A stretch of DNA of 64,000 nucleotides from Enterobacter pseudoroggenkampii (GCF_026420145.1 NZ_JAPMLV010000006.1:124001-188000), one strand, 5' to 3'. Numbered from the stretch's first letter, positions 1 through 11,396 are shown. Made by a program: numbers and translations. The notes: generated from the letters alone by a model not told the origin.

Positions 1-35
1 AAATTCAACCGTGCTGCGGGCCTGTCGCCCTCAGC

Positions 36-290
36 TCAAAAACCGTTTAGTTTGCGATCGCGTGCCCACTCTTGCGGGGTGAACGCTTTAATCGACAGGG
101 CGTGGATGCGGTTATCCGCAATATATTCCATCAGCGGCGCGTACACAGCCTGCTGTTTCTTCACACGGCTCATACCGTCGAACATCTCACCCACAGCAAT
201 AACCTGGAAGTGACTGCCATCGCCAGTGACGTGGGCTTCCTGAAGGGAGAGTGCATTCATCAGCACTGTCTGGATTTCATGATTTTCCAT
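36..290 (-). CDS. ibaG: BolA-family protein IbaG
   Basis: This 84-residue protein belongs to the BolA/IbaG family of small proteins that, with monothiol glutaredoxins, handle iron-sulfur clusters; IbaG is linked to acid stress in E. coli. The length equals that of E. coli IbaG, and the C-terminal part containing [22 protein letters not shown] is the helix-turn-helix-like BolA core. It is transcribed leftward, downstream of the mla genes and separated from mlaB by a hairpin. In E. coli murA follows, so the window probably begins just before murA. Identification is by recalled family similarity and gene order. Confidence 0.93.
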   Translation of the reverse strand: MENHEIQTVLMNALSLQEAHVTGDGSHFQVIAVGEMFDGMSRVKKQQAVYAPLMEYIADNRIHALSIKAFTPQEWARDRKLNGF

Positions 291-361
291 GGGTTCTTAA
301 TCATCTGATAGTGAAAACAAGCCCAACATCTTAGAGCAAAGTGGCGTCGTCTTAAACAAGC

Positions 362-395
362 AAAAAGCCCCGACGATGAAACTGTCAGGGCTTTC
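362..395 (-). terminator. Terminator after mlaB
   Basis: On the minus strand an imperfect stem (AGCCCTGAC pairing with GTCGGGGCT, one mismatch) is followed by a short T run. It lies between the mlaB stop and the ibaG start, so it probably ends the mlaFEDCB transcript. Confidence 0.6.
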
Positions 396-416
396 GGAAG
401 TAACGCACTGAAAATA

Positions 417-710
417 TTAACGAGGCAATACGTCCTGAGGCAGATTGTAGAGCTGCGCCAGGGTAACGACATTATCGCTCGCGCCGCGAAGCGTGACGCT
501 CGCCCCCTGCTTTTTCCCTACCGCAACCAGATGGGCAAGCAGCGCAACGCCTGCCGTATCGACCCGTGTGATGTCGGTTAAGTCGATAAGCGTCACGCCC
601 TGCATGGCCTCATGGCGTTTATCCCATAAGGGGTTCAGCAGATCCTGATCCAGCTCACCGGACAGCTTTAATGTCTCGCCTTCACGCGACCAGCTGAGTT
701 GCTGTGACAT
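417..710 (-). CDS. mlaB: MlaB, STAS-domain subunit of the Mla lipid transporter
   Basis: MlaB is the small cytoplasmic STAS-domain protein that binds the ATPase MlaF and stabilises the inner-membrane MlaFEDB complex, which moves phospholipids between the outer and inner membranes. The 97-residue sequence has a STAS-like fold signature: a beta-rich N-terminus, LIDLTDITRVDTAGVALLAHL around residues 41-61, and a final helix. The threonine within DTAGVAL is the conserved STAS position. Its start codon overlaps the mlaC stop by one base (TAATG), implying translational coupling as last gene of the operon. Confidence 0.95.
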   Translation of the reverse strand: MSQQLSWSREGETLKLSGELDQDLLNPLWDKRHEAMQGVTLIDLTDITRVDTAGVALLAHLVAVGKKQGASVTLRGASDNVVTLAQLYNLPQDVLPR

Positions 711-1345
711 TACTTCTTCTCGTCCAGCGTGATTTTCTGACGAGCAATGGACTGCAGCTGCGCGGTCAGGCCATCAATACCCTTAGTGCGCAGCAGGTCA
801 CTCCACTCGTTCTGTTTGGTGGTGATCATGCTTACGCCTTCGGCGATCATGTCATACGCCTGCCAGTGGCCGGTCTGGCTGTTTTTACGCCACTGGAAAT
901 CCAGACGAACCGGCGGACGGCCGTTAGGATCGTTGATCGTTACGCGGATAGGCACGATGGTCGCATCACCCAGCGGCTGCTCAGGCGCAATCTGATAGGT
1001 CTGACCGTGGTACATCGCCAGCGCCTGGCCATAAGCCTGTTTCAGGTATTCACGGAACGCGGCAAAGTAGGCCTCACGCTGCGCAGGGGTCGCGTCTTTG
1101 TAATAACGTCCCAGCACCAGCGCACCCGCATATTTTATCTGCACATACGGCAGCAGTTCCTGGTCAACGACTTCACGCAGATAATCAGGATTAGCACGAA
1201 TTTTAGGCTGTTCGTTTGTAAGACGGTCGAAGGTCTTCTTCGCCGCTTCGTCCATCAGTTTGTACGGGTTACTCTGATCCGCAGCGTGGGCGGCGGTAAG
1301 AGGGGCGATGACCAGCATGGCAACCATTAACAGTCGTTTAAACAT
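710..1345 (-). CDS. mlaC: MlaC, periplasmic phospholipid-binding shuttle
   Basis: MlaC is the soluble periplasmic carrier that ferries phospholipid between the outer-membrane MlaA-porin complex and the inner-membrane MlaFEDB complex. The 211-residue product begins with a typical signal peptide ([12 protein letters not shown]..., cleavage expected after AHA near residue 21) followed by the MlaC/Ttg2D fold containing [20 protein letters not shown]. It lies 18 bp after mlaD and overlaps mlaB by one base. Length and sequence match E. coli MlaC closely. Confidence 0.96.
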   Translation of the reverse strand: MFKRLLMVAMLVIAPLTAAHAADQSNPYKLMDEAAKKTFDRLTNEQPKIRANPDYLREVVDQELLPYVQIKYAGALVLGRYYKDATPAQREAYFAAFREYLKQAYGQALAMYHGQTYQIAPEQPLGDATIVPIRVTINDPNGRPPVRLDFQWRKNSQTGHWQAYDMIAEGVSMITTKQNEWSDLLRTKGIDGLTAQLQSIARQKITLDEKK

Positions 1346-1363
1346 GAATGACTTCTCCTGAAA

Positions 1364-1912
1364 TTAATTCGCAGCACCAGGTGTCGGTGCGGCGTCGGTA
1401 TGCTCTTCGCTCTGCGCAGGGGCTGCATCGGATTTTTTCTCATCCCCTTTGCTGTTGTAAAGGAACTGACCAATCATATCCTCCAGAACCATCGCGGATT
1501 TCGTATCCTGAATGACGCTACCGTCTTTAAGGATAGTCGTTCCCAGCTCGGGGTCTTCAAAACCGACGTTAAGCGCCAGATATTGTTCACCCAGCAGGCC
1601 GGAAGTACGGATAGAAAGGGAACTGGTGTCCGGGATATGGTTATAACGCTCTTCGATATCCATCGCGACGCGTGGCAGATAGGTTTTCTCATCGAGCGTA
1701 ATGTCCGTTACGCGTCCGATCACCACGCCGCCAATACGGACCGGTGAACGCGCCTTCAGCCCGCCGATGTTATCGAAGGTGGCATAGATGCGATACGTCG
1801 GCTCGGTGCGCACAGACGTAATATCCGCCGCTCTCAGGCAGATGAACAGCGCGGCCAGCAGCGCCAAAAGCAGGAATACACCGACCCAAATTTCATTTTT
1901 TCTCGTTTGCAT
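1364..1912 (-). CDS. mlaD: MlaD, MCE-domain lipid-binding subunit
   Basis: MlaD is an inner-membrane-anchored MCE protein that forms a hexameric ring on the periplasmic face of MlaE and passes phospholipid through its central pore. The sequence shows one N-terminal membrane helix (about residues 7-27), then the MCE domain (YATFDNIGGLKARSPVRIGG, about 40-117), then a charged low-complexity tail. I chose the ATG giving MQTRKNEIWVG, which aligns with the E. coli start and leaves 4 bp after mlaE; an in-frame start 15 bp upstream would overlap the mlaE stop. Predicted length is 182 residues against 183 in E. coli. Confidence 0.95.
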   Translation of the reverse strand: MQTRKNEIWVGVFLLLALLAALFICLRAADITSVRTEPTYRIYATFDNIGGLKARSPVRIGGVVIGRVTDITLDEKTYLPRVAMDIEERYNHIPDTSSLSIRTSGLLGEQYLALNVGFEDPELGTTILKDGSVIQDTKSAMVLEDMIGQFLYNSKGDEKKSDAAPAQSEEHTDAAPTPGAAN

Positions 1913-1916
1913 GAAC

Positions 1917-3519
<1,603 letters not shown>

Positions 3520-3746
3520 TTATGGTTCCTTTATTACCCTGCTCACATTAAGGCATGCTGCCTGAATCAGCCCTCAACTCCGCATTTTTACAGAATAATA
3601 GCCGTTGAGGTTAGCGAAAGCTGGCATTTGTTTTACTTTTCCGGCGCATAAAGTCAAAATTAGGAATTCGTTACGCCTCAGACTGTATGCAGTCCAGCCA
3701 TTTCCGCGCGATGGACCGACGAGTATACCTGAAGAAAGGACTTTTG

Positions 3747-4724
3747 ATGCTTTTAGCAACAGCACTGTTAATAATTGGTTTACTTTTGGTGGTCTACAGT
3801 GCTGACCGTTTAGTGTTTGCTGCATCTATCCTGTGTCGCCTGACGGGCGTACCGCCTGTCGTCATCGGGATGACCGTGGTCAGTGTTGGAACGTCACTTC
3901 CTGAAATCATCGTCTCTGTCTCGGCATCGCTGCATGGCCAGTTAGACCTGGCAGTCGGCACTGCGATTGGCTCTAACATCGTCAATATACTCTTGATTTT
4001 AGGCCTGGCGGCACTGCTCCATCCATTTCGCGTGCATTCTGATGTTCTGCGCCGTGAATTGCCGCTAATGTTAATCGTAAGTCTGCTGGCAGGGTGCGTA
4101 TTTTACGATGGTGTACTGAGCTACAGCGACGGCATTTTCTTGCTGGCGCTGGCCGTTATTTGGCTGCTGTATAGTGTTAAAATCGCCCGTCTGGCTGAAA
4201 AGCAGGGCCAGGATAGCCTCACGCGTGAGCAGGTCGCCGAACTTCCGCGAGAAGGCACGCTGCCTGTTGCCCTGCTGTGGCTTGGTGTTGCGCTGATCAT
4301 CATGCCGATGGCAACGCGTATGGTCGTGGATAACGCGACGGTGCTGGCGAACTATTTCGCCATCAGTGAACTGACCATTGGCCTGACGGTGATTGCCATC
4401 GGTACCAGCCTGCCGGAGCTGGCCACGGCCATTGCGGGGGCACGCAAAGGTGAGGATGACATTGCCATTGGTAATATCATCGGTTCCAACATATTTAATA
4501 TCGCCATTGTGATGGGGCTGCCGGCCCTGATTACGCCAGGGCCCTTTAATCCCCTGGCGTTCTCACGCGACTACGGCGTGATGTTATTGGTCAGCGTGAT
4601 ATTTGCCCTGCTCTGCTGGCGGCGGCAACGACAGATCGGCAAAGGCGCAGGCGCGCTGCTGACGGGTGGATTTATCGTATGGATGGCGATGCTGTACTGG
4701 CTCTCGCCTCTTCTCTCTGGGTAA
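3747..4724 (+). CDS. yrbG: YrbG, calcium/sodium:proton antiporter-family membrane protein
   Basis: This is a CaCA-superfamily cation/proton exchanger. The 325-residue protein contains two inverted repeats, each with an alpha-repeat motif: TVVSVGTSLPEIIVS with AIGSNIVNILLILG in the first half and TVIAIGTSLPELATA with IIGSNIFNIAIVMG in the second. About ten hydrophobic segments are visible. The start at 3747 aligns with E. coli YrbG and has the Shine-Dalgarno GAAGAAAGGA just upstream; an earlier in-frame ATG would add 20 unsupported residues. It heads a rightward run into kdsD. Ion specificity in vivo is not settled by sequence. Confidence 0.93.
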   Translation: MLLATALLIIGLLLVVYSADRLVFAASILCRLTGVPPVVIGMTVVSVGTSLPEIIVSVSASLHGQLDLAVGTAIGSNIVNILLILGLAALLHPFRVHSDVLRRELPLMLIVSLLAGCVFYDGVLSYSDGIFLLALAVIWLLYSVKIARLAEKQGQDSLTREQVAELPREGTLPVALLWLGVALIIMPMATRMVVDNATVLANYFAISELTIGLTVIAIGTSLPELATAIAGARKGEDDIAIGNIIGSNIFNIAIVMGLPALITPGPFNPLAFSRDYGVMLLVSVIFALLCWRRQRQIGKGAGALLTGGFIVWMAMLYWLSPLLSG

Positions 4725-4736
4725 CGGAAACGCATT

Positions 4737-5723
4737 ATGTCGCAAATAGAATTGCAGCCGGGTTTTGACTTTCAGAAAGCAGGCAAAGACGTTCTGGAGA
4801 TTGAACGTGAAGGTCTGGCGCAGTTAGATCAGTACATTAATCAGGATTTTAGTCTGGCATGTGAGAAGATATTCTACTGTGCCGGCAAAGTCGTGGTGAT
4901 GGGGATGGGTAAGTCCGGCCACATTGGACGCAAAATGGCGGCAACGTTTGCCAGTACCGGCACCTCGTCCTTCTTTGTGCACCCGGGGGAAGCCGCGCAC
5001 GGCGATCTGGGTATGGTCACGCCGCAGGATATCGTCATCGCGCTGTCCAACTCCGGTGAGTCCAATGAGATCCTGGCGTTGATCCCGGTACTGAAGCGCC
5101 TGCAGGTGCCGCTTATTTGCATGACCAGCCGTCCGGAAAGCAGCATGGCGCGTGCGGCCGACATTCACCTGTGCGTGAAAGTGCCCAAGGAGGCCTGCCC
5201 GCTCGGCCTGGCGCCGACGTCCAGCACCACCGCCGCGCTGGTCATGGGTGATGCGCTTGCCGTCGCGCTGCTCGAAGCCCGTGGTTTTACGCCGGAAGAT
5301 TTCGCGCTTTCCCACCCGGGCGGTGCGCTGGGGCGCAAGCTGCTGCTTCGGGTAAACGATATTATGCACACCGGGGATGAGATCCCTCACGTCAGTAAAG
5401 AAGCCTCCCTGCGTGATGCGCTGCTGGAAATCACCCGCAAGAATCTGGGTATGACGGTCGTGTGCGACGATCTGATGAAAATTCAGGGGATCTTCACCGA
5501 TGGCGACCTGCGTCGCGTGTTCGACATGGGTGTCGATGTCCGCACGCTCGGCATTACCGACGTGATGACGCCAGGCGGTATCCGCGTGCGTCCGGGTACG
5601 CTGGCCGTGGATGTGCTGAACCTGATGCAGTCCCGCCATATCACCTCCGTTATGGTTGCCGATGGCGACCAGTTGCTGGGTGTGGTACATATGCATGATC
5701 TGCTGCGCGCAGGCGTAGTGTAA
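4737..5723 (+). CDS. kdsD: D-arabinose 5-phosphate isomerase KdsD
   Basis: KdsD converts D-ribulose 5-phosphate to D-arabinose 5-phosphate, the first committed step to Kdo, the inner-core sugar of LPS. The 328-residue protein has an N-terminal SIS sugar-isomerase domain (GMGKSGHIGRKMAATFASTG, with Lys59, and SHPGGALGRKLL) and two C-terminal CBS domains (about 205-265 and 275-328). Length equals E. coli KdsD. It follows yrbG by 12 bp and is followed by kdsC. Confidence 0.96.
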   Translation: MSQIELQPGFDFQKAGKDVLEIEREGLAQLDQYINQDFSLACEKIFYCAGKVVVMGMGKSGHIGRKMAATFASTGTSSFFVHPGEAAHGDLGMVTPQDIVIALSNSGESNEILALIPVLKRLQVPLICMTSRPESSMARAADIHLCVKVPKEACPLGLAPTSSTTAALVMGDALAVALLEARGFTPEDFALSHPGGALGRKLLLRVNDIMHTGDEIPHVSKEASLRDALLEITRKNLGMTVVCDDLMKIQGIFTDGDLRRVFDMGVDVRTLGITDVMTPGGIRVRPGTLAVDVLNLMQSRHITSVMVADGDQLLGVVHMHDLLRAGVV

Positions 5724-5737
5724 TGAAGGATAAGACA

Positions 5738-6304
5738 ATGAGTAATGCGGGTGCATCCCTTGCAACCTGTTATGGTCCGGTCAGTACCCAGATGATGGCA
5801 AAGGCGGAAAACATTCGTCTGCTCATCCTGGATGTGGATGGGGTACTCTCCGACGGCCTGATTTACATGGGCAATAATGGTGAAGAGCTGAAAGCATTTA
5901 ACGTTCGCGACGGCTACGGTATCCGCTGTGCGCTCACCTCAGGTATTGAGGTGGCTATCATCACCGGGCGAAAAGCTAAACTGGTAGAAGACCGCTGTGA
6001 AACCTTAGGCATTACCCATCTGTATCAGGGGCAATCCGATAAGATGGCGGCGTTTAAGGATTTACTGGGTAAACTGGCTATCGCACCGGAAAACGTGGCC
6101 TACGTCGGGGACGATCTGATTGACTGGCCCGTGATGGCTGAAGTTGGGCTGAGCATCGCCGTTGCCGATGCGCATCCGCTGCTGATCCCGCGCGCTGACT
6201 ACGTTACCCACATCAACGGGGGCCGCGGTGCCGTACGTGAAGTCTGCGATCTGCTCCTGCTGGCGCAGGGCAAGCTTGATGAGGCCAAAGGGCAATCGAT
6301 ATGA
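5738..6304 (+). CDS. kdsC: Kdo-8-phosphate phosphatase KdsC
   Basis: KdsC removes phosphate from Kdo 8-phosphate to give Kdo. It is a HAD-superfamily enzyme without a large cap: nucleophile motif LILDVDGVLSDG, then TGRKAKLVEDR, and the metal-binding GDDLIDWPVM. I use the ATG giving MSNAGASLATCYG (188 residues, same as E. coli) rather than the in-frame ATG 15 bp upstream that overlaps the kdsD stop. Its end overlaps the lptC start by 4 bp (ATGA), indicating coupling of Kdo synthesis to LPS transport genes. Confidence 0.95.
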   Translation: MSNAGASLATCYGPVSTQMMAKAENIRLLILDVDGVLSDGLIYMGNNGEELKAFNVRDGYGIRCALTSGIEVAIITGRKAKLVEDRCETLGITHLYQGQSDKMAAFKDLLGKLAIAPENVAYVGDDLIDWPVMAEVGLSIAVADAHPLLIPRADYVTHINGGRGAVREVCDLLLLAQGKLDEAKGQSI

Positions 6305-6876
6305 GTAAAACCAGACGTTGGATTATCATTTTGCTTTCGCTTGTCGCACTGGTATTGATTGGCGTGAACCTTGCCGATCGCGACGATACGCAAACGGAAG
6401 TGATCAACAATAACGATCCAACCTATAAAAGCGATCACAGCGACACCGTGGTCTACAGCCCTGAAGGCGCGCTGAACTATCGCCTGATTGCCCAGCATGT
6501 TGAATATTTTTCAGATGATGGTATTTCGTGGTTTACCCAACCTGTCATGACCACATTTGATAAGGACAAAGTGCCGACGTGGTCAATTAAGTCAGATCGG
6601 GCAAAACTGACAAATGACCGTATGCTTTATCTGTATGGCCACGTTGAAGTCAACGCCCTGACCGCTGACTCGCAGCTACGAAAAATTACGACGGATAATG
6701 CCCAGATCAACCTGGTAACCCAGGACGTGACGTCGCAGGATCTGGTCACACTGTATGGCACAACATTTAATTCCAGCGGTTTGAGAATGCGCGGGAACTT
6801 ACGCAGCAAAAACGCCGAGCTGATTGAAAAGGTTAGAACCTCCTATGAAATTCAAAACAAACAAACTCAGCCTTAA
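6301..6876 (+). CDS. lptC: LptC, bitopic LPS transport protein
   Basis: LptC is anchored to the inner membrane and receives LPS from LptB2FG, passing it to LptA. The 191-residue sequence has one N-terminal membrane helix (about 7-25, IIILLSLVALVLIGV) and a periplasmic beta-jellyroll (OstA-like) domain. It overlaps kdsC upstream by 4 bp and its last 32 bp overlap lptA. All seven-protein-bridge genes other than lptD and lptE occur within this window. Confidence 0.96.
   Translation: MSKTRRWIIILLSLVALVLIGVNLADRDDTQTEVINNNDPTYKSDHSDTVVYSPEGALNYRLIAQHVEYFSDDGISWFTQPVMTTFDKDKVPTWSIKSDRAKLTNDRMLYLYGHVEVNALTADSQLRKITTDNAQINLVTQDVTSQDLVTLYGTTFNSSGLRMRGNLRSKNAELIEKVRTSYEIQNKQTQP
6794..6826 (+). promoter_or_regulatory. 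Possible sigma-E promoter for lptAB inside lptC
   Basis: A perfect sigma-E -35 element GGAACTT occurs at 6794-6800 within the 3' end of lptC, about 45 bp upstream of the lptA start. In E. coli an envelope-stress promoter for lptAB is known at this location. A -10 match (GCTGA at 6819-6823) is present but at a rather long spacing, so the assignment rests on the -35 and on knowledge of E. coli. Confidence 0.4.
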
Positions 6877-7399
6877 AGTAATTATCGCCAGCGCGATGCT
6901 GGCGACCAGTCTCCCCGCGCTTGCTGTAACGGGCGATACCGACCAACCGATCCATATCGAGTCCGATACCCAGTCTCTCGATATGCAGGGCAACGTCGTC
7001 ACCTTCACGGGTAACGTCGTCATGACTCAGGGCACCATCAAAATTAACGCGGACAAAGTGGTCGTGACCCGTCCGGGTGGCGAGCAAGGCAAAGAGATCA
7101 TTGATGGTTACGGTAACCCGGCCACCTTCTACCAGATGCAGGACAACGGCAAGCCGGTGAAAGGTCACGCTACGCACATGCACTATGAGCTGGCGAAGGA
7201 CCTGGTCATCCTGACCGGTAATGCGTACCTGGAACAGCTGGACAGCAACATTACCGGCGACCAGATTACCTATCTGGTGAAAGAGCAAAAAATGCAGGCC
7301 TCCAGCGAGAAAGGCAAACGCGTCACCACCGTACTGGTTCCGTCGCAGCTGCAGGACAAAGGCAAAGGCCAGGCCCCGGCACAGAAGAAGAGTAACTAA
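6845..7399 (+). CDS. lptA: LptA, periplasmic LPS bridge protein
   Basis: LptA forms the beta-jellyroll filament that carries LPS across the periplasm from LptC to LptD. The 184-residue product has a signal peptide (MKFKTNKLSLKVIIASAMLATSL..., cleavage after ALA near residue 27) and an OstA-like domain (VTGDTDQPIHIESDTQSLDM...). The start is placed at MKFKTNK as in E. coli, preceded by an AACCTCC-poor but usable ribosome site. It overlaps lptC and is followed 6 bp later by lptB. Confidence 0.96.
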   Translation: MKFKTNKLSLKVIIASAMLATSLPALAVTGDTDQPIHIESDTQSLDMQGNVVTFTGNVVMTQGTIKINADKVVVTRPGGEQGKEIIDGYGNPATFYQMQDNGKPVKGHATHMHYELAKDLVILTGNAYLEQLDSNITGDQITYLVKEQKMQASSEKGKRVTTVLVPSQLQDKGKGQAPAQKKSN

Positions 7400-7405
7400 T
7401 TCGTT

Positions 7406-8131
7406 ATGGCAACATTAACTGCAAAAAATCTCGCGAAGGCCTATAAGGGCCGCCGTGTCGTAGAAGATGTCAGTCTGACCGTCAACTCCGGCGAAATTGT
7501 AGGGCTGCTTGGCCCTAACGGTGCGGGTAAAACCACCACTTTCTACATGGTCGTTGGCATTGTGCCGCGCGATGCCGGCAACATTGTCATTGACGATGAA
7601 GACATCAGTCTTCTGCCGCTGCACGCGCGCGCACGTCGCGGGATCGGCTACCTGCCGCAGGAAGCCTCCATTTTCCGTCGTCTTAGCGTTTACGATAACC
7701 TGATGGCGGTCCTGCAAATTCGTAACGATCTGACCAGCGAACAGCGTCAGGATCGTGCCAACGAGCTGATGGAAGAGTTCCACATTGAGCATCTGCGCGA
7801 CAGCCTCGGTCAGGCTCTCTCCGGGGGCGAACGCCGCCGCGTTGAGATTGCCCGTGCGCTGGCCGCAAACCCGAAGTTTATCCTTCTGGATGAACCGTTT
7901 GCGGGCGTTGACCCAATCTCGGTTATCGACATTAAACGTATCATTGAACACCTGCGTGACAGCGGGCTTGGCGTACTGATCACCGACCACAACGTCCGTG
8001 AAACGCTGGCCGTGTGTGAACGCGCGTATATTGTGAGCCAGGGCAATCTGATCGCCCACGGTACGCCACAGCAGATCCTCGAAGACGATCATGTTAAGCG
8101 CGTCTATCTTGGGGAAGACTTCAGACTCTGA
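7406..8131 (+). CDS. lptB: LptB, ATPase of the LPS transporter
   Basis: LptB is the cytoplasmic ATPase of LptB2FG, which extracts LPS from the inner membrane. The 241-residue protein has Walker A GPNGAGKT (36-43), signature LSGGE (138-142), Walker B ending in the catalytic Glu163 ([10 protein letters not shown]) and the switch histidine in LITDHNVRE. Length matches E. coli. Its partners lptF and lptG are only 8 kb downstream here because of a rearrangement, not in the same operon. Confidence 0.97.
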   Translation: MATLTAKNLAKAYKGRRVVEDVSLTVNSGEIVGLLGPNGAGKTTTFYMVVGIVPRDAGNIVIDDEDISLLPLHARARRGIGYLPQEASIFRRLSVYDNLMAVLQIRNDLTSEQRQDRANELMEEFHIEHLRDSLGQALSGGERRRVEIARALAANPKFILLDEPFAGVDPISVIDIKRIIEHLRDSGLGVLITDHNVRETLAVCERAYIVSQGNLIAHGTPQQILEDDHVKRVYLGEDFRL

Positions 8132-8178
8132 TAGGGTAGAGGTAACGTAACGCCGAACCGGAGAAAAATGCTCTGAAC

Positions 8179-9612
8179 ATGAAGCAAGGTTTGCAATTAA
8201 GGCTCAGCCAACAACTGGCGATGACGCCGCAGCTACAGCAGGCAATTCGCCTGTTGCAACTGTCCACGTTAGAACTTCAGCAGGAGCTCCAGCAGGCGCT
8301 GGACAGCAACCCCCTGCTGGAACAAACCGATCTTCATGACGAGGTAGATACCCAGCAATCGCAGGATACAGAAGCGCTCGACACCGCGGATGCACTCGAA
8401 CAAAAAGAGATGCCGGACGAGCTTCCGCTGGATGCCAGCTGGGATGAAATCTACACCGCCGGAACCCCTTCCGGTACGCGTGCAGACTACCAGGATGATG
8501 AGCTACCGGTCTACCAGGGCGAAACCACCCAGTCACTGCAGGATTACCTGATGTGGCAGGTGGAACTCACACCCTTCTCCGATACCGACCGCGCGATTGC
8601 CACCTCAATTGTCGATGCCGTTGACGACACTGGCTATTTGACCGTCACGCTGGACGATATTCTGGAAAGCATGGGCGACGACGAGATAGAGCTTGAGGAA
8701 GTTGAAGCCGTTCTGAAGCGCATCCAGCGTTTCGATCCGGTAGGCGTGGCCGCAAAAGATCTGCGCGACTGCCTGCTGATCCAGCTTTCTCAGTTCAGCA
8801 AAGAGACGCCGTGGCTCGACGAGGCGCGCTTAATCATCAGCGATCATCTGGATCTGTTGGCTAACCACGATTTCCGCTCCCTGATGCGCGTCACGCGCCT
8901 GAAGGAAGAGGTGCTGAAAGAAGCGGTGAATCTGATCCAGTCGCTCGATCCGCGCCCGGGACAGTCGATCCAGACCAGCGAGCCCGAGTACGTCATCCCG
9001 GATGTGCTGGTCAGAAAACACAATGGCCGCTGGGTCGTTGAACTGAATTCAGACAGCATCCCTCGCCTGCAAATCAACCAGCAGTATGCCTCCATGTGCA
9101 CCAGCGTGCGTAACGACTCCGACAATCAATATATTCGTAGCAATTTGCAGGAAGCGCGATGGCTGATCAAAAGTCTGGAGAGCCGAAATGATACGCTGCT
9201 ACGCGTCAGCCGCTGTATTGTCGAACAGCAGCAGGCGTTCTTTGAGCAGGGCGAAGAGTATATGAAACCGATGGTACTGGCGGATATCGCCCAGGCCGTC
9301 GAAATGCATGAATCAACCATTTCCCGTGTCACCACGCAGAAGTATCTGCACAGTCCACGCGGTATTTTTGAGCTTAAGTATTTCTTCTCCAGCCATGTGA
9401 ATACCGAGGGCGGCGGCGAAGCGTCGTCAACGGCCATTCGTGCCCTGGTGAAGAAGTTGATCGCCGCGGAGAACCCCGCGAAGCCACTAAGCGACAGTAA
9501 GTTAACCACCATGCTGTCCGATCAGGGTATTATGGTGGCACGTCGTACTGTTGCGAAGTATCGAGAGTCTTTATCCATTCCGCCGTCCAACCAGCGTAAA
9601 CAGCTGGTCTGA
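8179..9612 (+). CDS. rpoN: RNA polymerase sigma-54 factor
   Basis: RpoN directs polymerase to -24/-12 promoters of nitrogen and stress genes and requires enhancer-binding ATPases. The 477-residue protein (same as E. coli) has the Gln/Leu-rich activator-interacting region I ([20 protein letters not shown]), an acidic region II (about 55-115), the core-binding domain, and the C-terminal RpoN box [10 protein letters not shown] at 454-463 that reads the -24 element. It begins the conserved rpoN-hpf-ptsN-rapZ-npr cluster. Confidence 0.97.
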   Translation: MKQGLQLRLSQQLAMTPQLQQAIRLLQLSTLELQQELQQALDSNPLLEQTDLHDEVDTQQSQDTEALDTADALEQKEMPDELPLDASWDEIYTAGTPSGTRADYQDDELPVYQGETTQSLQDYLMWQVELTPFSDTDRAIATSIVDAVDDTGYLTVTLDDILESMGDDEIELEEVEAVLKRIQRFDPVGVAAKDLRDCLLIQLSQFSKETPWLDEARLIISDHLDLLANHDFRSLMRVTRLKEEVLKEAVNLIQSLDPRPGQSIQTSEPEYVIPDVLVRKHNGRWVVELNSDSIPRLQINQQYASMCTSVRNDSDNQYIRSNLQEARWLIKSLESRNDTLLRVSRCIVEQQQAFFEQGEEYMKPMVLADIAQAVEMHESTISRVTTQKYLHSPRGIFELKYFFSSHVNTEGGGEASSTAIRALVKKLIAAENPAKPLSDSKLTTMLSDQGIMVARRTVAKYRESLSIPPSNQRKQLV

Positions 9613-9634
9613 CACAACCGATAAGGAAGACACT

Positions 9635-9922
9635 ATGCAGCTCAACATCACTGGACAAAACGTCGAAATTACTGAGGCTTTACGCGACTTTGTGAACGCG
9701 AAGTTTGCAAAACTCGAGCAGTATTTCGAAAGGATCAATCAGGTCTATATTGTGTTGAAAGTGGAGAAAGTGACTCATATCTCGGATGCCACCCTGCATG
9801 TTAACGGGGGTGAACTGCATGCCAGTGCGGAAGGGCAAGACATGTACGCTGCTATCGACGGCTTGATTGATAAGCTTGCACGACAGCTCAATAAACATAA
9901 AGATAAACTGAAACAACACTAA
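9635..9922 (+). CDS. hpf: Hibernation promoting factor (short HPF)
   Basis: HPF binds the 30S subunit and promotes formation of 100S ribosome dimers in stationary phase. The 95-residue product (MQLNITGQNVEITEALRDFV) is the short-HPF type with the beta-alpha-beta-beta-beta-alpha fold and no C-terminal dimerisation domain. The start at 9635 is preceded by GGAAGACACT and gives the E. coli length. It lies 22 bp after rpoN and is followed by a strong hairpin. Confidence 0.95.
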   Translation: MQLNITGQNVEITEALRDFVNAKFAKLEQYFERINQVYIVLKVEKVTHISDATLHVNGGELHASAEGQDMYAAIDGLIDKLARQLNKHKDKLKQH

Positions 9923-9950
9923 TTGTCCGGGCAGTTAACGGGTGCAGGAC

Positions 9951-9980
9951 GGCCTGTTGTGAAACACAACAGGCCATTTG
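9951..9980 (+). terminator. Hairpin between hpf and ptsN
   Basis: A perfect 11-bp stem (GGCCTGTTGTG / CACAACAGGCC at 9951-9961 and 9965-9975) with a 3-base loop follows hpf, but only ATTTG follows it. It may be a weak terminator or an RNA-processing/stability element separating rpoN-hpf from ptsN expression. Confidence 0.55.
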
Positions 9981-10004
9981 TACAGTTAGCGCTTAGGTGA
10001 AATT

Positions 10005-10496
10005 ATGATGAACAACGATTCCGCTCTTCAACTGAGCAATGTCCTTAACCAGGAATGTACCCGCAGTGCGGTTCACTGCCAGAGCAAAAAACGTGCGCTG
10101 GAGATCATCAGTGAACTGGCCGCAAAACAGCTGGGCCTGCCGCCGCAGGTGGTATTCGAAGCGATTCTGACCCGTGAAAAAATGGGCAGTACCGGTATCG
10201 GCAACGGCATCGCGATACCGCACGGCAAACTGGAAGAGGATACTCTGCGTGCCGTTGGTGTGTTTGTGCAACTTGAAACACCCATCGCCTTCGATGCCAT
10301 TGATAACCAGCCCGTCGATCTCCTCTTCGCGCTGCTGGTGCCTGCCGACCAGACGAAAACCCATCTGCATACGCTGTCGCTGGTCGCAAAACGTCTGGCC
10401 GATAAAACCATTTGCCGTCGGCTGCGCTCGGCCCAAAGTGATGAAGAGCTCTATCAGATTATCACTGAAGCAGAAGGCAATCAGGATGATGCATAA
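10005..10496 (+). CDS. ptsN: Nitrogen PTS enzyme IIA(Ntr)
   Basis: PtsN is the terminal phosphoacceptor of the regulatory nitrogen PTS (PtsP-NPr-PtsN); its phosphorylation state tunes potassium transport and other processes. The 163-residue sequence has the EIIA fold with the active-site His73 in IAIPHGKLEED. Length matches E. coli. It sits within the rpoN cluster, upstream of rapZ and npr, which encodes its phosphodonor. Confidence 0.96.
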   Translation: MMNNDSALQLSNVLNQECTRSAVHCQSKKRALEIISELAAKQLGLPPQVVFEAILTREKMGSTGIGNGIAIPHGKLEEDTLRAVGVFVQLETPIAFDAIDNQPVDLLFALLVPADQTKTHLHTLSLVAKRLADKTICRRLRSAQSDEELYQIITEAEGNQDDA

Positions 10497-10541
10497 CCAG
10501 GAGATGGCCTTCACATCTGTTGTCCTGAGGAGAAACGGAAC

Positions 10542-11396
10542 ATGGTGCTGATGATTGTCAGTGGCCGTTCAGGGTCGGGGAAATCCGTTGCTCTGCGCGC
10601 GCTGGAAGACATGGGTTTTTACTGCGTAGATAACCTGCCGGTCGTGTTATTGCCCGACCTGGCCCGCACGCTTGCGGAGAGACAAACCTCTGCCGCCGTC
10701 AGTATCGACGTCCGTAACATGCCTGAATCGCCAGAGATCTTCGAACAGGCCATGAGCAACCTGCCTGATGCGTTCTCGCCTCAGTTGCTGTTCCTTGATG
10801 CAGACCGCAATACGCTGATCCGTCGCTACAGCGATACCCGTCGTTTGCACCCGCTTTCCAGTAAGAACCTCTCTCTGGAGAGCGCTATCGATGAAGAGAG
10901 CGACCTGCTGGAGCCGCTGCGTTCTCGTGCCGACCTGATTGTCGACACCTCTGAGATGTCCGTTCACGAGCTGGCGGAAATGCTGCGTACCCGACTGTTG
11001 GGCAAGCGCGAGCGCGAACTGACGATGGTGTTCGAATCCTTCGGATTTAAGCACGGTATTCCGATTGATGCGGATTACGTTTTCGACGTGCGCTTCCTGC
11101 CGAACCCGCACTGGGATCCGAAGCTGCGTCCCATGACCGGTCTGGATAAACCCGTCGCGGCCTTCCTCGACCGGCACACAGAAGTTCACAATTTTATCTA
11201 CCAGACGCGAAGCTACCTTGAGCTATGGTTACCTATGCTGGAGACAAACAATCGTAGCTACCTGACGGTGGCGATTGGCTGTACCGGCGGTAAACATCGT
11301 TCGGTTTATATCGCCGAACAGCTGGCCGACTATTTCCGCTCGCGCGGGAAGAACGTTCAGTCCCGTCATCGCACGCTGGAAAAACGTAAAACATGA
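10542..11396 (+). CDS. rapZ: RapZ, RNase adapter and GlmZ regulator
   Basis: RapZ binds the sRNA GlmZ and presents it to RNase E, controlling glucosamine-6-phosphate synthase levels. The 284-residue protein has an N-terminal P-loop (GRSGSGKS, 8-15) and a basic C-terminal RNA-binding domain ending [17 protein letters not shown]. It follows ptsN by 45 bp and overlaps npr by 4 bp (ATGA). E. coli RapZ is also 284 residues. Confidence 0.96.
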   Translation: MVLMIVSGRSGSGKSVALRALEDMGFYCVDNLPVVLLPDLARTLAERQTSAAVSIDVRNMPESPEIFEQAMSNLPDAFSPQLLFLDADRNTLIRRYSDTRRLHPLSSKNLSLESAIDEESDLLEPLRSRADLIVDTSEMSVHELAEMLRTRLLGKRERELTMVFESFGFKHGIPIDADYVFDVRFLPNPHWDPKLRPMTGLDKPVAAFLDRHTEVHNFIYQTRSYLELWLPMLETNNRSYLTVAIGCTGGKHRSVYIAEQLADYFRSRGKNVQSRHRTLEKRKT